From contig CM049315.1 in the NCBI GenBank assembly GCA_026874595.1, forward strand, positions 73,728,401 through 73,792,400: a stretch of 64,000 bases of DNA. The letters run 5' to 3'. Made by a program: the position numbers and the translations under genes. This document shows positions 21,914 through 31,408 of the stretch, one piece after another (position 1 is the first letter of the stretch; each line of letters starts with the position of its first letter). Source of the DNA: Sipunculus nudus. Taxonomy: Eukaryota > Annelida > Sipuncula > Golfingiida > Sipunculidae. The notes under the pieces were generated by a model. The model was given only the letters and a program-made list of their open reading frames with translations, made no database searches and had not been told where the DNA came from.

Positions 21914-22032
21914 ATGTTCAGAGCTTACAGAGAGGTCATTGCGCGTCGAGTACACCCGTGGGTATTGGAGCAGAAGGGTTATGCAGAGAAGCGGCGGGAA
22001 ACCTGCAAGAAAACCAGCGACAACCAACTAAG
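21914..22032 (+). CDS. Putative first coding exon, unrecognised protein
   Basis: An ATG in good context (AAAATGTT) opens 39 codons, MFRAYREVIARRVHPWVLEQ and then KGYAEKRRETCKKTSDNQL, ending in phase 2 at donor CTAAG|GTAGGA. It is Arg/Lys-rich, helical and without low complexity, so it looks coding. The X-box/CRE just upstream makes a ciliary or axonemal protein plausible. No matching second exon was found in the window; downstream sequence to 31 kb holds a retroelement and repeats, so the gene would need a long intron or may be truncated. Confidence 0.4.
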
Positions 22033-23100
22033 GTAGGACATAGTTTCTATTTTGTACTGTGAACCCGACTTCAAATTATAATACTGAGTGCTATAATTAA
22101 CACACCACTCACATAAGGACATATGCCGTTACTATCTAATATATAATTAATATATTTATAGATCGGAAATCGAAAGGATATAATTACTATTATAAACAAT
22201 AATTATATCTTGTAAGCTTAGTTTTCGGAGAACAATATGTTTCATGCCATAGTATTGTCCCCTCCCCTCCCCCCATTGTTTTTCAATATTGAATTGTTAT
22301 ACTCCATTTCAGCACCCCCTGTCCACCTGTTTTTTTTTGTGATAACTGTTTTATAGTCTTATGGTAAGCGAATATGCTTCGGCATGTAGATCTGGAGATA
22401 AAGTGGCGATAAACAATAATAAAGGAAAGGTTTAAAGTGTATGTTTACTTTACGACTGTAACTGACACACTAACAAGGTGTATTGTAGTGTGTATTGGTT
22501 CGAAAGATACCCCACCTTTAGGTCAGTGCGCATGCGCATAGGCTGGTTACCGCGAGTACCCGGTAAAAGTAAAACGATGCGTGATGCCTGACATACCTTT
22601 CATTGCGGACGTTAAATACCGGCGTCACTCTGACAACACAACAACAACAAGGCACAATAGTTCTTATTAAGGGAATAAGAACCAATTTTTTTGTTATTTG
22701 CGTGTACTAGTCATTTTGTGGATTCACAACTGGCAAGAAGCGGTATCCTTGTTTTGACTCACAGCCGTGGTCAGTGAAGCTGTCACCTCGGCTCAGGATC
22801 GTCTGTGTGGCTACCGTGAAAGTGAGTAATATAGCAATAAAATGCTAGGACTAAAACTTCCAGCACGGTATACGTGTGGAAATCTAATCTGATTTATTTT
22901 AGATTAATGTTAGAATTTTGAAATCTAGCGGACGTTAGAAGCGGCAAAAAGACCAAATTGCAAACGTTCTGTTTTTTTTTCAAAATCTATGCATAGCAGA
23001 GTACAAGAGCCAGGCTCTTTTTTTCATGTAAATGAGGGGTAGAACTCCTTTATTGACTCTAATAAACAGTTTGATGCTACGGAGGCCCAAGTGCCGTCAA
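22033..23100. other. Intergenic/intronic stretch, possible 5' part of retroelement
   Basis: No protein similarity seen. The LTR of the following element should lie here, but no TG...CA edge or primer site could be identified. Confidence 0.35.
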
Positions 23101-23144
23101 AATCAAAAGAAGAATCCGTAGCTTGCGGGGTAAAACCCTCAGTT

Positions 23145-23345
23145 GATTCCTGCGAGGAATTAAAAAGGCTAGATCTTTTCAAGACTCCTGCGAGGAGTAT
23201 TCTCTAAATAAGGCTAATTCCTTTTATGGCTCTTGCGAGAGTATTTTAAATGATTGTTTCTGCTGAGGAAAGTTCCTCTGTTGACTCCCATGAGGAGTGT
23301 GATGAAAATAGGATGTAGATTCCTTAGATGACTCTGAAACAGAGT
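23145..23345 (+). repeat. Five-fold degenerate D-S-x-E-E coding repeat
   Basis: GATTCCTGCGAGGAA and variants recur at 23145, 23183, 23228, 23283 and 23330 (spacing 38-55 bp), each able to encode Asp/Gly-Ser-x-Glu/Thr-Glu. Each unit is also a small palindrome (GACTCCTGCGAGGAGT). They lie just upstream of the protease and probably come from the gag-protease linker. Confidence 0.6.
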
Positions 23346-23419
23346 TTATGAACGACACCTTCAATGTCAGTTATTAGTTTGACGAGGTTGAGGTAGTAGA
23401 TTCCTCTCTTATCTCTAAA

Positions 23420-23861
23420 ATGGAGTTTTTTGAGCAATTTATACATGATGGTTTTGTATCACTTTCGAGTGATTTTTCATATTTTACCCCTATTAGAATT
23501 TTGAGGGACACTGATTTAGGCCAGACTCTTATGTTAGCAAACACTCTGCCATTTTCTGGTAGGTCCTTTACTGGTGCACATGCACTTGTTAATGGTGTGT
23601 TTTCAGACAGGCACACTCAGTTCCGCTTCACAGTATACATTGAAAGTCAGATTGATTTCTGGGAATATTACTGTGGGCATAAGGACTACTTTACCCTTTA
23701 AGGGAGTTCAGTTGCTACTAGGCAATGATGTTGCAGGTGATAAAGTACACCCTGTACCAATAGTGACAGAAAAGCCGTCACTTGAACAGGACACTGATCC
23801 GGAAAATCAGGAAATTCCTGGTTTTTATCCTTCATGTGCTGTAAATAGATCTATGGCCTAG
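23420..23861 (+). pseudogene. Retropepsin-like protease remnant
   Basis: An ATG-led frame from 23420 contains ILRDTDLGQTLMLA, where an aspartic protease of this lineage has ILRDTG(A/S). The catalytic D-T-G thus reads D-T-D (23507-23515). The domain continues only after a frame change near 23600-23640, where another frame (from 23574) gives VQLLLGNDVAGDKV, the expected flap-to-C-terminal L-L-G-N-D motif, and then a Pro-rich segment to a stop at 23859-23861. The second frame is the one used by integrase downstream. Both the glycine loss and the shift indicate an inactive copy. Confidence 0.7.
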
Positions 23862-24074
23862 AAAAACACACATCAGGATAATGGTCCAGATGATAACACT
23901 CTGGGAGTCACTGGTGACTAGTGTCTAACATCACGCCCGTACAGGATGCAGCATTCTCAAGGTCAGAACGTATCGCGGAACAGCATAAGAACCCTGATAT
24001 GTCATGTTTGTTTCCCAGGGCAGTTTCTATAGATAAACTGTCACAGAACCAAGTTTGTTTCTATGTCAAAAAAT

Positions 24075-25283
24075 GAAGTGCTTATGCGTTAAAGGCGACC
24101 ACCTGATGAATGCGTTGATGATGAGTGGGCCATCAAACATCAAATAGTAATGCCAAAAAGCTTTCGCAGTGAAGTTCTAAGCATAGCACATGTGGCTCCT
24201 TTGTCAGGCCATTTAGGTATAAATAAAACTTATCAGAAAGTTAGTATACACTTCTATTGGCCTAACCTCAGGAAAGATGTTATACAATATTGTAAATCAT
24301 GCCATACATGCCAGATGGTAGGCAAGTCCAATCAGAACCCTCCTAAAGCCCCACTTAGACCTATTCCTGCTTTCGAAGAACCATTCAGTAGAATTATTGT
24401 TGAATGTGTAGGACCACTGCCCAAAAATTCTGGACATGAATACTTGCTGACAATTATAAGCACATCTACCAGGTTCCCTGAGGCAATACCATTGCGCAAA
24501 ATTAATACTTAAAGTGTTGTCAAAGCTCTGATCAAGTTTTTCATAACTTTTGGATTACCAAAATCTGTCCAGTCTGACCAAGGGTCTAATTTAATGTCTG
24601 GCTTTTTCCAACAAGTTATGCTTGAGCTAGGTATAAAACAGTACAGCTCTTCGCCATACCATCCTGAAAGTCAGGGTGCCCTCGAGCGTTTTCACCAGAC
24701 ATTCATCAGATCTTATTGCTATGACACAAAGAAAGGCTTGGATGAAGGAATCCACCTATGGCTGTTTGCTGTCAGAGAATCCTTTCAACAGTCCTTGGGT
24801 TTCAGTCCCTTTGAACTACTTTTCGGACACTCCGTTCGAGGTCCATTAAAACTGCTTAAAGAAAAACTCTTGTGTGAAAATCCTGATTCTATTAGTTTAC
24901 TGCAGTATGTCTCAGACTTTCGCACTAAACTACACAATGCTTGTGAGATTGCAAAGACAAATCTAAAATCTGCACAATATAAAATGAAAACAAAGTATGA
25001 CAAAAACACTGTAAATAGGACGTTTGAGCCTGGTGAAAAGGTCCTCGTCTTACTTCCCATCCCTGGTTGACCTCTGCAAGCTAGATATTTTGGTCCTAAC
25101 ATTATTGAGAAGAAAGTCAGTGATTTGAATTACATACTGTTGGCACCAGGTCGGCGTAAGAAGAAACAACTCTGCCATGTTCACATGTTGAAACCATATT
25201 ATGATAGAAATAGCACATCAGATGTTGTGCAAAATGTTACTGCTGTTAATTGTGTAAAACTGACCCTGACCCAGATAAAGTAG
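24075..25283 (+). pseudogene. Integrase remnant (zinc-binding, DDE core, GPY/F-like)
   Basis: In one frame, an H-H-C-C zinc-binding domain (AHVAPLSGHLG ... YCKSCHTCQ, 24186-24315) is followed by the catalytic core. The first catalytic Asp is replaced by Glu (VECVGPLP; GAA at 24402-24404). The second is present (SDQGSN, GAC at 24576). The Glu is present exactly 35 residues later (GALERFHQ, GAG at 24684). After the core comes a P-G-E-K-V-L-V-L-L segment, then a GPN-type module and CHVHMLKPYY near 25180-25200, as in gypsy GPY/F tails. In-frame stops at 24510-24512 and 25068-25070 interrupt it. It keeps reading in frame to about 25283. Confidence 0.8.
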
Positions 25284-25369
25284 ATACTGATTGTAAGTGT
25301 GTTGTGGACATTCAGTGTGGTACAGTACCATTAAAAAACTCAGATGTGCCATGACGTTGATGTTGGCGA

Positions 25370-26500
25370 GGCAAGCGCAGTCAAGCAACATTTATATTGA
25401 CTGAATCCAGAAAAGCAAAAGTATCTACAGGATGAGATTCAATATTTGTTGGACAAGGATTTTATTGAACCTAGTAACATTAACTGGAGTTCACCATGTA
25501 TTCTTGTGCCAAAACCTGATGGAAGTTACCCTATGTGTACAGATTATCGAAAACTGAACTATGTCACCAAGACTGACACGTTCCCGATTCCGAGGATCGA
25601 TGATTGTATTGATAGAGTCGGTAGGTCCAAATATGTCTTCAAGTTTGACTTACTAAAAGGATTCTGGCAAGTTCCGCTGACAGATCAAGCGAAAGAAGAG
25701 TCCGCATTTGTGACGCCTCAAAGAACTGTATCAGTATAAAGTTATGCCGTTTGGCATGAAGAACTCGGCAGCCACGTTCCAGTGCCACATCCATATGGTT
25801 GTCAAGGACATTCGGGGTTGCGACGCATATATTGTGGACCTTATCGTGTACAGCGGCACCTCGGAGAAACATCTGCAAATTCTTCGCGACCTCTTCGAAA
25901 GACCCAGTGAAGCACGTCTGACCGTCAACTTAGTTAAATCTGAGTTTTGTCATGCACAAGTAATATTTCTGGGTCATATTGTAGGGCATGGTCAGGTAAA
26001 ACCTGTTGATGCTAAGATAAGTGCTATTTCTGCATTTCCTAGTCCAGAAAACAAAAAGGAAATAATGCATTTTCTTGGTATGTTTGGACACTACAGGAAG
26101 TTTTGTCCAAATTTTTCTGCTGTAGCTGAAACTTTGACTAATTTGTTAAAGAAGAAACAAAAGTTTGTATGGCATGTTCAGTGTGAAAATGCATTTCAGA
26201 ATTTAAAAGCAATTCTGCAAAGTTCACAAGTTTTAGCAGCTCCAGACTTTTCTGTACCTTTTAAATTAGCTGTGGATGCTAGTGATACTGCTGCTGGTGC
26301 TGGAAGGCAATGGTAGCATAGATCATCCAATTCTAAAGAAATGCAAACCAGAAAAACTACTCCACTATTGAAAAAGAATGTTTGGCTTTGATTTTGGCGT
26401 TGCTACACTTTGAAGTTTATGTCACTATAATTGTCGTCAGTGATCACAATCCCCTCACGTTCATGAACAAGTTGAAGTGTAAAAATCAAAAATACACATC
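25370..26500 (+). pseudogene. Reverse transcriptase-RNase H remnant
   Basis: RT fingers and palm are clear from 25446: NWSSPCILVPKPDG, TDYRKLNYVTK, then FKFDLLKGFWQVPLT. The frame breaks near 25720-25740 (stop 25737-25739) and resumes +1 at 25744 with MPFGMKNSAATFQ. The active-site Y-x-D-D reads Y-I-V-D (25828-25839), so one essential Asp is lost. Thumb and connection follow (FLGHIVGHG, FLGMFGHYRKFCPNFS), then the RNase H start (FKLAVDASDTAAGA). A second shift/stop at 26314-26316 precedes an RNase H piece in another frame (STIEKECLALILAL ... SDHNPLTFM, about 26360-26470). It is placed after integrase, unlike standard gypsy order. Confidence 0.85.
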
Positions 26501-26560
26501 AGATGGAACACTGAATACTATAAGCAATCATAGAAAAGGACAACAATAATTATCTTTCTT

Positions 26561-29365
26561 CTAAAAATACCGTTTGTCAAGAAGAAACACAATCCTGTGG
26601 AAACTCCAAACCGAATCAGTACATTCCCTTCACTTTATCAATCTGTGTACAGTAAAGAACATTTAATCAAAGGAACCCTCAATGGTAAGTTCAACGGTAA
26701 GTTCAGGCTTGCGTTTACATATTCACTTGATAAGGGGCTCACACGTATGTTGTGATACCAAGGAAATTTACTTGACAGGTAGGCACAGCCTTTGTTTCGT
26801 AGACATAAATATGACATATAAATATTTGACACTGGAGACATTATATACATTAACGAGTTTAACGGCCTTTTACTGAGCCTCATTTGAAGTAGGCACTGTT
26901 TCGTGTTCTGTAAATAATCGATCCGGAATAACAGTTCCTATCAACATAAGTAATGTAAAGCGTGAGCTCCACGGGGTGGTAGCGAAGATGGGATCTTGAG
27001 GTAACTGATATTTGGAATTTCTAAAAACATAGTTTTATCAGGAAAACACCAAATAGTATTTGTTTTACAGAAAATAAAATACCTGTGAATGGATCCGTTT
27101 AATCCTAGTGAGACAAAAATTGCCTTAGATAAAACACGTGTCTAGAATTCATACCTAATATATCTTGAGCGACAATTTACGAGGAGAAATTGACCTAGCT
27201 TTTTTTTAATGCTGATTATTATATTACATTAACTTGGGCTGTATTCATCTCTATGGAACAGACAGATGAGTTTTCTTTCGATTTGATGTCTCGATCGAAA
27301 GGTGACTAGTTACCGCTGGCTGAATTAATGTCTAGCTTATGTACTAACAAACATTAGACTGATATAATTCATTCATTATTTCAAGCCTCGCTCATGTCTT
27401 CTTTTCGTGGGGCAAAAACGACTTATGGGGAAACGGAAAAGGCACCGCGTAAATGATATTTAACTTAATAAAAACATAAAAAACACCTGGATATTCCAGG
27501 AACAAATTGTCAACTCTTCTTCAGTATCGTTTTTAGTCTATACTTAATCCAATGAAATTCACTACTAAGCCCTCCCATTTTCTAATTATCAATATGTCAC
27601 ACGTAAGTTTTACTTTGGTAGGAAAAGCTCCATGATGTAACGAGAGCACGGTCTCATTTAGAAGCCTAATTGCAGTTTCCTTTCTCGAGCACACTTTTTA
27701 GATTTGGTGGAAATTGGAAAAGATAGTTCTTGTGAAGGTGTCCGACTGTCAGGTATAATGATGTGTAAATTAATCAAAGTGATTAAGAGTAAAAGCATCA
27801 GCCTCCTAATCATCAAAAATATTTTCTACTTGAATTACAAAGAGAGCGGCATACCACTCATATAAATTGATTTAAATTCTAAACAGTGTCTCACAACCTC
27901 ATTTAAAGTATAATTGTTATCAAATTTTGTCTCTAATAGACCTGGGTAAATCGTATACACCTACTCTGAGAAGATAAGCAGACAACAGGTCCATATTTCC
28001 TAAACTTCAGACATCATTATCAGACGAGATTCAACAAGACTTCATATTATACAGAAGAGTGAGAGGCTAAAATAGATTTAAAAATCACCCTAAAAGGATG
28101 TATCCCTTGTTTATAGAACCGATGAACTTTATGTAATAAAATACCTTTCTGTCTTTTTCCAAATTCGTATCTGTAAACGACCTGGTTGAGGGACTTAGAT
28201 CTTAAAGGTAGAACCGGTATATAACCACGGGTTTCCTATATACAAGGTACACGCAATGTCGTCTCCTAGTATGTATTTATCCATAAGGTTTGCACGAGGT
28301 TTGATAAAGAGACATTTTGCCAGCTTTACTTTCTGCATTCATGTCGTGTCTTGTAATAACATTTTTTTGTATTTATTGTATATACACGGGGGTAGATAGC
28401 CAAGAACCACAGGAACTTAAATCTTTCACTGTGAAAAAGCATGAAACCTCAAACAGAGTTTATGACAATGTTGCACCAAATAATGGGAGCACTTAATAGT
28501 TAAAGAATCTGATCTAAAGGATCTAGTTTAAGAAAAAAAGAATTATTGACTTTTATGAGGTAGGGCTTGAAAGTACCCTGGGTCTTAAATAAGTTACGTA
28601 GTTGTTTGTTTTGGAGTTAACATTTTGCAGCTGAGTGACGTATAAACATATTGTGCACTTGAGACCACCCGGGAACGTACCTATATTCCCCTTTACTCAT
28701 TTTCTCCCTCTCTGCGCCGAATCGTAATATGAACAGATTTCATCATCTTGTGTAGTCACAGCCTCTTCCACGGACTCGCCACAGGGGGTTCTGGAGCGCC
28801 ACGCTGTGTCTTTGTAGGAGACTAGTGTAGTCATTTTGAGGTCACAAGGAATACAGGCTTATGATTGATCAACTACCACTACCTTGTCTGATAACCCGGT
28901 GAACCCATTTTGATTGTTTTAAGGAGTACTCAGAGGGAAAAAAACCACTAAAACCATTATAAATCAAACATGTTGTAGACAGATCATGTCATTCGCTCTC
29001 GGATTCCGTCTGACTGGTGTGACACATGTTTTTAAGGTAGGTCGAGCTTCGTATCTCGAAAACTGTAACATTTAATTTTTACATGTATCAATGAATAGCA
29101 CGGATAACCGATTTCTGCCTAATCCCAATTTCCATTAAACGCGCATGTCATAAAAGACAGAGATAGGTCCAAGGACGAGGGGGTTGAGGCTTCCTACCCC
29201 ACTAGCTCCCAACATATTTAAATAGGAAAGGAAAGTACAGAAAAGGAAGTACAATCAAAAGATTATAAACAATTAATATCTACTTTATTAGAACCAATAT
29301 ATTTCCTTACAAAACTGTTTAAGAAAGTTAAACAAGTCCGTCTTGTTTCCTGTATTTATTTTACA
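26561..29365. other. Non-coding stretch, no supported gene
   Basis: 2.8 kb without a recognised coding segment, RNA gene or strong repeat. Confidence 0.5.
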
Positions 29366-29672
29366 GTAACATATTTCTGAGTGAGATGTTACAGTGAGAT
29401 GTTACATTTGGATGTTACATTTAGAAGTTACAGTGATGTTACAGTGAGATGTTACAGTGAGATGTTACAGTGAGATGTTACCGTGAGTTGTTACGGTCAG
29501 ATGTTACCGTGATATGTGACAGTGAGATGTGTGAGTGAGATGTGTGTGTGATGTGTGTGAGATGTGTGTGTTTGTGTGAGATGTTACAGTTCAATGTTAC
29601 AGTTCGATGTTACAGTTCGATGTTGCAGTAAGATGTTACAGTGAGATGTTTCAGTGAGATTTCTCGGTGAGA
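29366..29672. repeat. Minisatellite, ~13 bp unit GATGTTACAGTGA
   Basis: About 25 degenerate copies of GATGTTACAGTGA and relatives (GATGTTACATTTG, GATGTGTGTGTGA, GATGTTACAGTTC) in head-to-tail order. Variants cluster by position, as expected from local expansion. Confidence 0.9.
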
Positions 29673-31329
29673 TGCACCTCCTTGCTTACTGCGTTAGTGG
29701 TTTGAATGAAACAGTTATGTGGTTTCCCATTCATCTTAATTTGGGGGAATAAGACCTGACCAGTTGGTACTTGTTGAAGTGGTACTTGTTGTGGCTTGTT
29801 GAAGTGGTCTACCCCATTGGAAAGTAATGCTTCACTCGATTACACTTGCTATTATTAAATATACTATTTTCAAATCAACATTATCTTGAGGGATAATGAC
29901 AAGGCATCGCTGACATTGAGAAGTCACATATTTTGGATGGGTTGAATAAAGCATGGAGGTTATAAAGCCTCAAGCTTGTAATTTTCTTTTTCTTTTAATT
30001 AGATGTGTTATTAATCAATATTGCTAATCTATATTTTGGAAAAAGTGGGCACCAATGGCTATACTTTTTCAGTTTAACGCGACGAAGCCTAAAAACGGCC
30101 TTTTAATGTCTCCTAAATGACTCATATTTTCGTACCCGGAATAGCCTTTCCCTGTCACAATCATGGATCACCTTCTGAATTGGACAGACCACTTTACTGG
30201 ACACGCCTAGATAAAATGTTGATAACTATATCTTGCCAATGATGAATCGATAATGGCATTTTTATCACCACAAGATCAACATTATTATATTCCCGCGTAG
30301 TAAGATACATTGACTGACACACTTAAATGCCTAAGTCACACAAACACTGATGATATTAACCTGCTTACTCAGTAATCTAAATTGTGTTGTCTTTTCAAAA
30401 GTATGCGCTCTGCTCTTGCTGTCTTTTTGTCTGGTTTCGCAGGGTATCCTTATACGTACACTCTAGGAAAGAAGGTTTTCAACCTTTAGAACCATTAAGT
30501 GATTACTATTAAATATTATATTTTTAAACCAGGTTTAGAGTTAACCTTTCTTGGTAACATACGTTATTTTTTAAATTGTACTGAATTGTAATATATTTGA
30601 AATGTGTCACACAGACAATAAAAGGTTAAAATAAAAGTTGTTCCGACTTTGACTACCCTCACACGATTGCAAATCATTCCCATCCTTGTACATATATTGA
30701 CGCCACTGACAACACGGGTTCCATCTGGAACCTTATTATTAATTATAATCAGGAAATGAAGCTCAAAGTGCCAGATATAACTTTTTTTCATTGAGAAAAT
30801 GGTTCTTTCTGGAACCATGGTTCTAGACAGAACCATGTTGGTTTCTTAGAAGAAACCACAAAAACTCTTTTTTCTTAGAGTGTATATTCTATTATTACTA
30901 GTGGTATGAGTTGGTTGAAAAATCATAATCGATGATTGAAAAATAAAAACGACTGATGATCGATTATTAATCGCTTATTTTATGTACATTCCGTGGTACA
31001 TTGGTACAATCTGCTGTATACTGGTACCTAATATATTAACCCCAGTAAATAGTCTGACATGCACATTGGTTTTCATTAAGCATCGGTATTCATTATGTAC
31101 TCGCATCAAAGGTCGACTTGCCGTCGGTAACATTTTGATGCTATACGTTACTTTGTGTTCATAAATCTCTGACAGGATTAGTTTATTTGCATATGGATTC
31201 ATAATCGTCTTTAATCGATTATGCAAAGATGCAATAAATTTAATCGATTTTGAAAGAAAACGACCATTCATCGATTTAATTGATTAATCGGCACACCACT
31301 AGTTATTACACTTGACAACCAGAAAAGTC
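29673..31329. other. Non-coding stretch upstream of the IgSF gene
   Basis: No supported gene. Several TCGATTA/TAATCGA words around 30920-31290 form imperfect inverted repeats (ATCGATGATTG ... CGATTATTAATCG ... AATCGATT). Confidence 0.45.
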
Positions 31330-31337
31330 ATTTGCAT
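31330..31337 (+). promoter_or_regulatory. Octamer motif ATTTGCAT
   Basis: A perfect POU-factor octamer lies 72 bp upstream of the IgSF start codon, with an AT-rich TTATATTTT 15 bp further down. Whether it acts as promoter is unknown; a TTATAG acceptor-like site at 31366-31370 suggests transcription may start further upstream instead. Confidence 0.3.
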
Positions 31338-31408
31338 ACTACATAACGTAACTTATATTTTGTTATAGAACCTGGATTGGCCTCGTCAGAAATTACCGAA
31401 GTGACATC

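Larger units (their letters stand above)
23101..26560 (+). mobile_element. Dead Ty3/gypsy-type retroelement, Gmr1-like domain order
   Basis: Recognisable pieces run in the order protease, integrase, GPY/F-like module, reverse transcriptase, RNase H. In ordinary Ty3/gypsy elements integrase is last; an integrase-first order with gypsy-like sequences is the hallmark of Gmr1-type elements. Integrase and the first RT segment share one reading frame (24150 and 25446 differ by a multiple of three), which argues for a single pol rather than two nested elements. No LTRs were identified and the gag is missing or unrecognisable. Stops, frameshifts and substitutions at catalytic sites in protease, integrase and RT mean it cannot move on its own. 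Confidence 0.8.

Noticed and set aside
23101-26560. Two nested elements (one with integrase, one with RT)
   Set aside because: Integrase and the start of RT share one frame with a plausible linker, and no insertion edge is visible between them; a single Gmr1-like pol is simpler.
29366-29672. CRISPR-like regular repeats
   Set aside because: Unit too short, no spacers, eukaryotic context: a minisatellite.
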